Below, one piece after another: positions 19,778 through 27,473 of a stretch of DNA of 35,631 nt; within the stretch, counting starts at the first letter, position 1; each line of letters opens with the position of its first letter. Below the pieces are notes generated by a model. The model did no database searches, had not been told where the DNA came from, and was given only the letters and a program-made list of their open reading frames with translations. This DNA is from Caldisericia bacterium (lineage in GTDB: Bacteria > Caldisericota > Caldisericia > UBA6126): assembly GCA_023146045.1 (NCBI GenBank), contig JAGLCW010000114.1, forward strand, positions 1 to 35,631, written 5' to 3'. The position numbers and the translations under genes were made by a program.

Positions 19778-20989
19778 TTAATAATTATCTATAAAAGTCC
19801 TAATATCATTCATGTTTCCTGATTTATCTTCTACCTGATTTATTTTTATGTCAAAGTTTGATTCACTAATGTTAAATTTGTTTGCAAGTGTTTCTAATGG
19901 AATATTGGATTGATTCGATATTTCTCTAAGTGTCATATCCATATTGATTCTTTGTTGATTGTCTTTAATGTCAATTGAATTGTCTGTTTCATGTTCGTCT
20001 TCACAGTTTGTGTGAGTATCATTATTTGGCTGATTGTTAAGACCTTTTCCGCCACCAGAAGACCAGCTGAATTGGCCAGTTATGGAAGTAGCAACAATTA
20101 ACCCAACGATCAAGGCATATGTAACTATTATTGTTAATAATGGGGTTACATTCAGTTTTGACTTGCTCCTTATTGTTAGTGCGTTATTTTCTGGACATTT
20201 GTCTACGCATTTATAACAACTTATACATTCTTTATCAGTAACAACATCTGAATTTGCAATGTCAATGTTAACAGGGCAAACCTGGTTGCAAACATTACAT
20301 GACGTACAAGATGTTTTTTCTCTGTGAATTTTGAAGATACTCACTGGAGCCAACAAGGAAAGAAATGCTCCAAGAGGACATAAATATTTACAGAAAAATT
20401 TTTCCCAGAAGAAAGAACCAATCAAAGAAATTAACAAAACCAAGAAGCCAGCTAAAAATACTGAAAATATTTCAGTGGTGAAAATATGGCTATATGCAAC
20501 CCATGGATCAATCCATCTGAAAAATAATGTAGATGTACTCCATGTGAAAAAAATGAAGACGACCATAACAATATATTTAAGCCATCTGAAAGACTTGTCT
20601 AATGACCCTGGAAGAGTCCTTTTTTTACTTTTCAGATGTTTTCTTCCTAGTCTACCAAATATTTCCTGAAGAGTCCCAAGAGGGCACATTTGTCCGCAGA
20701 AAACTCTTCCAAATAGAATTGTTGTAATCAAAACTCCAGCTAAAAGAATCAAGCTAGACAAGGCAGTACGTTTTATAAAATATCCTGTTGATATCCAACT
20801 TAGAAAACTTTCAACACCTCCAAATGGACAAAGCATACAACCTGACGGGGTTTTCCAGAGTATTTCTGGGTTCTGATGGAAAAAGGCAATCAAAGTTATA
20901 AAAATCAATACGACTATAAGAATAGCCCACCTAACGACAGAATAGTTAGATTTCTCAGACTTTTTAAGAGTAGAAATTTTATTTTTCAT
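19778..20989 (-). CDS. NapH/CcoG-like membrane 4Fe-4S polyferredoxin
   Basis: CMLCPFGGVESFLSW, CGQMCPLGTLQEIFG, CKYLCPLGAFLSLLAP, ferredoxin motifs CTSCNVCNQVCP and CISCYKCVDKCP, multiple TMs, soluble C-terminal tail. Confidence 0.88.
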   Translation of the reverse strand: MKNKISTLKKSEKSNYSVVRWAILIVVLIFITLIAFFHQNPEILWKTPSGCMLCPFGGVESFLSWISTGYFIKRTALSSLILLAGVLITTILFGRVFCGQMCPLGTLQEIFGRLGRKHLKSKKRTLPGSLDKSFRWLKYIVMVVFIFFTWSTSTLFFRWIDPWVAYSHIFTTEIFSVFLAGFLVLLISLIGSFFWEKFFCKYLCPLGAFLSLLAPVSIFKIHREKTSCTSCNVCNQVCPVNIDIANSDVVTDKECISCYKCVDKCPENNALTIRSKSKLNVTPLLTIIVTYALIVGLIVATSITGQFSWSSGGGKGLNNQPNNDTHTNCEDEHETDNSIDIKDNQQRINMDMTLREISNQSNIPLETLANKFNISESNFDIKINQVEDKSGNMNDIRTFIDNY

Positions 20990-21046
20990 TTAAACAATCC
21001 TTTCTAAGAAGTAGTAAAATCATTACGTCCTGAAAGCAGTAGGAAA

Positions 21047-22408
21047 CTATTTTAGTGCATTTTCAAGTTCTTTTTTTATAAAGTCAAGATTTTCTTGAGT
21101 TTTTGCTTCAGCTCTCATAACGAGAACTGGTCCAGTATTTGATGCTCTAATTAATCCCCAACCATCTTTTATTATAGCTCTCACTCCGTCAATTGTCAGT
21201 GCTTCATATTTTGCTCCAAGATATTTTTTGGCGTTTTCTACAAGCTGAAATTTGGTTTCTTCAGTAACTTTTACTCTAATTTCGGGAGTTACATATGTTT
21301 TTTCTAGATTTGACAATAGTGACGACAGATTCTTTTGTGTGTTTGAAAGTATCCTAAGGATTCTTAGTGCTGCATATATGGCGTCATCAAATCCAAAATA
21401 TTCATCTTTGAGAAAAATATGCCCTGACATCTCTCCAGCACATATTGCTCCAGTTTCTTTCATTTTTGCTTTGATCAAAGAGTGCCCAGTTTTGTAAACT
21501 ATTGGGTTTCCACCATTCTTTATTATGTCATCAACTAAAAGCTGGGAACATTTTACTTCGCAAATAACTGTAGCATTTGGGTTTTTCTTGAGTATCTCTC
21601 TTGTTAGGAGGACCATAATCATGTCACCCCAAACTGGATTACCCTTATTGTCTATTAGCCCAACTCTATCTCCGTCACCATCAAAACCAATACCACAATC
21701 GAGTTTTTCTCTAATAACTAATTCAGATAAGTCTTTGCAGTTTTCCAGATTCACAGGATCTGGAAAGTGATTCGGGAATGTTGGATCTGATGTGCAATAA
21801 ATTGGGAACACTTCAACTCCAAAGCTTTCTAGAATCTTTGTTGCAAACAAGGATGCTGTCCCGTTGCCGCAGTCTAGGCCAATCTTTAGAGGTTTTGTGC
21901 CTATCTGTACTTTTTCTAAAATATATTTTTCATAATCAGGAAGAATATCTAGTTTTTCTGCTTCAGCTTTTGATTCCAATTCTGGTTGATGAAAGCCCAA
22001 GTAAGATTTATCTTCAATTATTTTGTAAATATCTAGAATTTCATCACCATATATCGTGCTGTCTTTGTGATAAACCTTAAACCCATTGTATTCCCCAGAA
22101 TTATGACTAGCAGTTATCATTACTCCAGCCGTGTAATTTTTGGTTCTGGCAGCAAAATAAAACATAGGAGTAATTACACAACCGATATCAATTACTTTTA
22201 ATCCAAAAGATTGAAATGTGGTAAATAAGATATCGCGAATGTGCTCTGATGAAATGCGATTATCATATCCCAAGAGTATTACTCGTTCACCTTTTTTCAA
22301 AAAATATATAGCGAACCCTTTGGCAAGAGCAGAAAGATTTTCATCTTGAAGATCTGTTTCGACTATTCCACGAATATCATATTGACGAAAAATACCTTTA
22401 TTAATCAT
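21047..22408 (-). CDS. Phosphomannomutase/phosphoglucomutase (ManB/AlgC family)
   Basis: FRQYDIRGIV, VMITASHNSGEYNGFK, GLDCGNGTAS, GFDGDGDRVGLID, GEMSGHIFL. Confidence 0.94.
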   Translation of the reverse strand: MINKGIFRQYDIRGIVETDLQDENLSALAKGFAIYFLKKGERVILLGYDNRISSEHIRDILFTTFQSFGLKVIDIGCVITPMFYFAARTKNYTAGVMITASHNSGEYNGFKVYHKDSTIYGDEILDIYKIIEDKSYLGFHQPELESKAEAEKLDILPDYEKYILEKVQIGTKPLKIGLDCGNGTASLFATKILESFGVEVFPIYCTSDPTFPNHFPDPVNLENCKDLSELVIREKLDCGIGFDGDGDRVGLIDNKGNPVWGDMIMVLLTREILKKNPNATVICEVKCSQLLVDDIIKNGGNPIVYKTGHSLIKAKMKETGAICAGEMSGHIFLKDEYFGFDDAIYAALRILRILSNTQKNLSSLLSNLEKTYVTPEIRVKVTEETKFQLVENAKKYLGAKYEALTIDGVRAIIKDGWGLIRASNTGPVLVMRAEAKTQENLDFIKKELENALK

Positions 22409-22645
22409 TTTCTACCTCATCATTTTTGGATAACCTACAATCATTTTACACAATATTTGTTTTTTTTAAATATAATTCTGTGAATTTAGGTAAATAATAA
22501 AAACACGTAATTACGAGAAAAACTTATAATAAAGATTGCACTGAATGAAACTATAGATACAATTTCTATGTATGTTATTTTAATTTAAAGATTTTTTTAT
22601 TTTATGTGAAATTGTTTGTTAAGAGACGGGTTAAACATTGAAACG

Positions 22646-23029
22646 ATGGTGAATATGGAAAGTGTAATGCGCGATGATAGAAAGCAAAAAAACGAAACAT
22701 CAAATTTTGAAAATTCGCAGAATATTACAAACGGAAATGATTCTATAGAAAAAAAGAATTTTCTAGATACATTTAACCCAAAAGATTATTACTTTCAAAT
22801 TTATCTAACGGTTGCTGTTACAGCAATTGTGGTTTTAAGTATTTTTACTGTAGGGAAAAGAACATCTATGAGTTCTGTAGAATCTTCATATAACATCCTA
22901 GGGGGATCACAATTTACTAGAACCATTTTAAAACAAAATAGTAATATTCAAAGAAAAACTTATCGAATTGAAAGCACTAACGGTGTCGAATTTCAGTTAA
23001 CTCCAGAAATACCTCTTGTAGATAGATAG
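22646..23029 (+). CDS. Small single-pass membrane protein of unknown function
   Basis: Asn/Glu-rich N-terminus, one TM (FQIYLTVAVTAIVVLSIFTV), ~45-aa exported or cytosolic tail. ORF-track start 22616 is a TTG; ATG 22646 chosen. Confidence 0.5.
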   Translation: MVNMESVMRDDRKQKNETSNFENSQNITNGNDSIEKKNFLDTFNPKDYYFQIYLTVAVTAIVVLSIFTVGKRTSMSSVESSYNILGGSQFTRTILKQNSNIQRKTYRIESTNGVEFQLTPEIPLVDR

Positions 23030-23076
23030 GAACTACTATTAAATTAAGAAGATTTACAACTTTACACTATATAAGA

Positions 23077-23181
23077 ATGCGCAATGTAGCAGTTATTGGC
23101 ATTATTAGTGTAAAAAAACTTGCTGGCATTATAGCTGCTCATTCTCTAATTTATACGTTTAATTTACTAGAAAGACAATGA
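23077..23181 (+). CDS. Possible 34-aa hydrophobic small protein
   Basis: ATG CGC AAT GTA ... TGA = MRNVAVIGIISVKKLAGIIAAHSLIYTFNLLERQ; the stop overlaps the SD (GAGGG) of the next gene. Confidence 0.3.
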   Translation: MRNVAVIGIISVKKLAGIIAAHSLIYTFNLLERQ

Positions 23182-23190
23182 GGGTTTTGA

Positions 23191-24294
23191 ATGTTTGAAA
23201 AAATGCCAAAGTTAAGAATTGGTGAATTTGTTGCAAAAATGCCTGTTATTCAAGGAGGAATGAGTGTTGGAGTTTCTCTCTCAAGACTTGCTTCTGCAGT
23301 AGCAAATCAGGGAGGGATTGGTGTAATTGGAGCTGCTGGAATCGGTATGCTAGAACCAGATTTCAGAATGAACTATATGGAAGCTAACCAAAGAGCACTC
23401 AAAAGAGAAATAAGACTGACTAGAGAAAAAACGGATGGCTTGATAGGCGTTAACATTATGGCAGCACTATCTGATTTTAATCAACTTGTATCTACTGCAA
23501 TTGAAGAAATGATTGATTTTATCTTTATTGGTGCTGGATTACCTTTGCATTTACCAAAATTAATGTTGAACTATAATTTCATGAAGCATATTCCTAAAAT
23601 AGTTCCAATCGTTTCTTCTGAGAAAGCTGCAAGAATTATCTTTACATACTGGGATAGACATTACAATATAATTCCAGATGCTATTGTAATAGAAGGTCCA
23701 ATGGCTGGAGGACACCTTGGGTTTAAAAAAGATCAAATCAATTCTCCCAGTAACAATCTTAAAAATATCCTTAAAGAAGTTTTGATAACAAAGAAATGGT
23801 TTGAAGAAAAATATAACAAAGACATTCCAGTAATTGTAGCTGGAGGAATTTTTTCCGGTAGCGATATTTACGATATGATAAAGCTTGGGGCAAATGGTGT
23901 TCAGATGGGAACAAGATTTGTGGCAACCGAAGAGTGTGATGCAGACAAAAGCTTTAAGGATACATATATAGCGTGCAAAAAGGAAGACATTGTGATAATA
24001 GATAGTCCTGTTGGAATGCCAGGAAGGGCAATAAATAATTCATTTTTAAGAAATGTAAAATTGGGGAAACGAAAACCAGTAAAATGTGGGTGGAAATGTT
24101 TACACGGTTGTGACTTTAGGCAAGTTGCTTACTGCATAAACATAGCTTTAACAAATGCTAAAATGGGATTATTGGAAAAAGGCTTTGCATTTGCAGGAGC
24201 TAACGCCTACAGGGTAAACGAAATCACTTCTGTGCAAAAGCTTTGTCAATCACTTTCCGAAGAGTATGTACTAGCTGCAATAAATGATTCCTAA
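23191..24294 (+). CDS. NAD(P)H-dependent flavin oxidoreductase (nitronate monooxygenase/FabK-like)
   Basis: MPVIQGGMSVGVSLSRLASAVANQGGIGVIGAAGIG, IEGPMAGGHLG, VIVAGGIFSGSDIYDMIKLGANGVQMGTRFVATEEC, Cys-rich KCGWKCLHGC. Confidence 0.88.
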   Translation: MFEKMPKLRIGEFVAKMPVIQGGMSVGVSLSRLASAVANQGGIGVIGAAGIGMLEPDFRMNYMEANQRALKREIRLTREKTDGLIGVNIMAALSDFNQLVSTAIEEMIDFIFIGAGLPLHLPKLMLNYNFMKHIPKIVPIVSSEKAARIIFTYWDRHYNIIPDAIVIEGPMAGGHLGFKKDQINSPSNNLKNILKEVLITKKWFEEKYNKDIPVIVAGGIFSGSDIYDMIKLGANGVQMGTRFVATEECDADKSFKDTYIACKKEDIVIIDSPVGMPGRAINNSFLRNVKLGKRKPVKCGWKCLHGCDFRQVAYCINIALTNAKMGLLEKGFAFAGANAYRVNEITSVQKLCQSLSEEYVLAAINDS

Positions 24295-24474
24295 AAGACC
24301 AATAAGACATAGGATGCTTAGTAAATACTAAATTAGATGTGCGAACTAAGAAGATAGTAGAGTTGCTAGTATGAACAAGTTAGAGATATGGTAACTTTTT
24401 CTGCACGTGAAACAGTTAGCACTTTAAGCCGATGTAGAATTTGTATTCAACGTAATTTTTAAAGGAGTTACGAT

Positions 24475-24708
24475 ATGAAGATAATTGAAGTTTTAGGTGT
24501 TGGGTGTCCTAAATGTGTTAAATTATATGACACTGTATGTGAAGAAATTAAAGCTCTTGGGATAGATGCATCTGTTACTAAAATTACAGAACTAAAACAA
24601 ATAATGGCTTACGGAGTTATTAATATGCCAGGGTTAGTTATTGACGGAAAAGTAATATGTTCTGGATCTGTACCAACAAAAGCTGAAATTAAGAAACTAT
24701 TGAAGTAA
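24475..24708 (+). CDS. Small thioredoxin-like protein (MTH895-like, CPKC)
   Basis: MKIIEVLGVGCPKCVKLYDTVCEEIKALG...YGVINMPGLVIDGKVICSGSVPTKAEIKKLL; SD AAGGAG. Confidence 0.88.
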   Translation: MKIIEVLGVGCPKCVKLYDTVCEEIKALGIDASVTKITELKQIMAYGVINMPGLVIDGKVICSGSVPTKAEIKKLLK

Positions 24709-24805
24709 ATATCGAAAATGTTCAACAGAACTAGACAAATATATAGCTACATGTAAGTAACACTTTACACAAAGACGTCCCTGGTGTTTAACTACAATAG
24801 ACGAC

Positions 24806-27343
24806 TTAGGGTAATGTTGGTGTATATAATAATGTTACAGTTTGTGTATTGCTGTTCCAACTTACGTCAAAACCAATGTTTTCTGCAATAAATCTTAAAG
24901 GTAAAAAAGTTCTTCCGTTTTCTATTAATGGTACAACTAATTTGTTGTTTTCGTCTATCAATACAACTTTATCGTTAACAATTGCTTTGGGATTGTTGAT
25001 AAAAAGAACAATTGAGATATTTTCTGAATGTATTACAATTTTATCCTCATCTGGATACCAATTGATAGATGTTTCATTTAAATGATCAACAATTGGAATA
25101 TTTTCAACTAGTTTTCTAATTGGAAGGTATGATCGTTGTTCAAGAATGAATGGAGCACTATCGAGAAATTCTTTTTTTGAATTGATTAGCATTATGTTTG
25201 AACCAATTGAAAAGACTATTTTTGTTGCACATTGAATAATAACAGGAATAGTTACAACTTGATTTGTTTTACAATCTGTTCTAAAAACCAACTCTGATTT
25301 GTAAATGCCAGCCTTAAGATTTGTTGCATCTAGTTCAATCTGAATAATTCTTGTGTGATCATTGAAATTTTCTTCAAGAATCTTAATCCAAGGTTTCTTG
25401 GATAAAACCTTTCCTTTCATACCAACATCACCAGTCACATTCAAAGTGAGTATTTTTTTCATAATGTAACCCACAACAATTGTTTCAGTGATATTAGTAG
25501 GGGTTACAATTAAATGGGGAGGAGGAATATACTGAATATTTACTGGTAGAACAAAATTACCACCATTAGAAGTGATGTTAATATTTCCAATTTTATGGAT
25601 GATGTCAATCTCTTTTTGAAAATAACTTGAGTCTATAAAAAATGGTATCTCAAAATATTCATTGTGTAATACTTTAGAAAAACTTGTTTTAGCTATTCTA
25701 AGCCAAGGAGTTTTTGTTGTTATCGAGCCTTCTAATTCAGATTCACCAATATTAAAAACTGAAAAATTTCTAAATAAACAATCACCAGTAAACAGATTTT
25801 CTGAAAACTCAGAGGGATTGATTTGTATCTTGGGTGGCTTTGGTGGCGATTTATGGCAGATAATTCTATTATCACCTAGAAAGGTTATGTATATGGAATT
25901 ATTGCTTATTGTTAAATATCTTGGATTGTTGTTAAAAATTTCATTGGAAAAGTACTCTTTTTCAATTTTACCAGTGTTAATGTTAATAATTTTTAACTGC
26001 AATTGTCCTGTTGAATTTATTCCAGAGGTGAATACATTTGATTTTGTTAGCGCATATGGTGTTGCATCTGTTCCAAATGAATTAGAACTTGAACCTACTA
26101 TTTGATTCCAAACCCATTCGCCATTGTCCTTGTTAATGCCGTTTATCCCTCCAGAACGATTAAGGAGAACTAGGAAGTCTTCATGAATATATGGTGCACT
26201 TCCCCATCCTACTGGGAGCCTTGATGAAATGTTTGTCCACCTTTCTTTTACGCTGTTTTTATTGAGCATCATATCAACTTTATATGAACTTATCTTTGTC
26301 ATATTGCTGTTTACTTCCGTACGAGCAAAAAAAACATTTTTACCTTCTATTGTGCAAGGTGCGGCAGTGTAACAATCTTTAGATTCGATAGATTTTATTA
26401 CTTCACCAGTTTTTTCATTTAAAAAGTGTATATAGCAAGGAGCAAATTGTTCTACTACTTTTGACTTATATAACTCAGGCGTGCTAGAAAATGTACCACC
26501 TGTAACTGAAAGAAATCTACCATCATGAGATAGTGGTGGAGGACTAATGGCTGGTGGATTTGGAAAACTTCCTTCACCTCCTTTTAGTTCTTTTTGCCAA
26601 CACTTTGAAAGTGGAAAATTAGCAGTTAGTTTTGTTAGTAAGCATTCAGTGCATATGTATGGATGGTCTTTATCTGATCGAATTAGTAGTGTTTTTACGA
26701 AAACAGAATTTTCTGAGCATACAATACTATTGAAGTATCCTTTGATTTGTTTTTTGTCTATCATACTGCCGTTTGAGCAACTGAATGAGTACACGTTAGT
26801 GTAAAAGGATTCGTTTAATCCAAAGTCTTCTGTTTCCCAAGAACCTTTGAAAGTTTCTGCAACAAAAATCTGTTCGGATTCTGAGATTATTGAACAAAAA
26901 GCATTTTCAAACTTACTATCAGGTAACTTTACTTTGAAAATTACTGAATGATCTTTTTCTGAAAGACAAATCAAAGAATGTGAAACAACATCTATGAAAT
27001 AAATGTTTTCGTTATGGATTAGCATCGGATTAGATGACCGATATGGTAACTCAGATTGTTTTAAAGTTTCTACATCTATGTCGGATTCCGAAAATCCACT
27101 TCCCTTGTAATCATGCAATTGAGAAATCCAAAACGCAGAGTGGGTTTTACTAGATGAATGTATAAAAGAACTCGAACTTTCAACAAAATCTAAAGAAGCC
27201 TGAATTATGTGATTCTTGTAAGATAATAAACTAGAAAAAAGACAGAAAGAAATGAATAGAATTGAGAAAAGCTTAAAAAAGTTAATTTTTTCTTTTGTGC
27301 TAAAAAAATGTAACACAGTATGTTGTTTTGTCTTAAAAATCAT
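24806..27343 (-). CDS. Secreted PQQ-like beta-propeller protein with two BACON-like repeats and a C-terminal stalk (copper amine oxidase N-terminal-like) domain
   Basis: N-terminal hydrophobic export signal; propeller-like repeats; paired TKTPWLRIAKTSF / SKKPWIKILEENF modules; PLIENGRTFLPLRFIAENIGFDVSWNSNTQTVTLLY. Confidence 0.72.
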   Translation of the reverse strand: MIFKTKQHTVLHFFSTKEKINFFKLFSILFISFCLFSSLLSYKNHIIQASLDFVESSSSFIHSSSKTHSAFWISQLHDYKGSGFSESDIDVETLKQSELPYRSSNPMLIHNENIYFIDVVSHSLICLSEKDHSVIFKVKLPDSKFENAFCSIISESEQIFVAETFKGSWETEDFGLNESFYTNVYSFSCSNGSMIDKKQIKGYFNSIVCSENSVFVKTLLIRSDKDHPYICTECLLTKLTANFPLSKCWQKELKGGEGSFPNPPAISPPPLSHDGRFLSVTGGTFSSTPELYKSKVVEQFAPCYIHFLNEKTGEVIKSIESKDCYTAAPCTIEGKNVFFARTEVNSNMTKISSYKVDMMLNKNSVKERWTNISSRLPVGWGSAPYIHEDFLVLLNRSGGINGINKDNGEWVWNQIVGSSSNSFGTDATPYALTKSNVFTSGINSTGQLQLKIININTGKIEKEYFSNEIFNNNPRYLTISNNSIYITFLGDNRIICHKSPPKPPKIQINPSEFSENLFTGDCLFRNFSVFNIGESELEGSITTKTPWLRIAKTSFSKVLHNEYFEIPFFIDSSYFQKEIDIIHKIGNINITSNGGNFVLPVNIQYIPPPHLIVTPTNITETIVVGYIMKKILTLNVTGDVGMKGKVLSKKPWIKILEENFNDHTRIIQIELDATNLKAGIYKSELVFRTDCKTNQVVTIPVIIQCATKIVFSIGSNIMLINSKKEFLDSAPFILEQRSYLPIRKLVENIPIVDHLNETSINWYPDEDKIVIHSENISIVLFINNPKAIVNDKVVLIDENNKLVVPLIENGRTFLPLRFIAENIGFDVSWNSNTQTVTLLYTPTLP

Positions 27344-27415
27344 ATGTCTACCTTAAAGTAATTGATAAAGCTTCTAAAGAATTCAAAGATATCTTCTACC
27401 TAAATTTTATTAAAT

Positions 27416-27447
27416 AAAAAAGCCCGGTCACACGACCGGGCTTTTTT
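27416..27447 (-). terminator. Strong Rho-independent terminator of the subtilisin-NHL operon
   Basis: AAAAAAGCCCGGTC-ACAC-GACCGGGCTTTTTT, perfect 14-bp stem, GC-rich core plus T-tract on the minus strand. Confidence 0.93.
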
Positions 27448-27473
27448 ATTTCTACAAGTATATCAAGAAAAAT

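Noticed and set aside
25662-26105. 147-aa plus-strand ORF
   Set aside because: Antisense to the propeller-stalk gene; no SD or recognisable domain.
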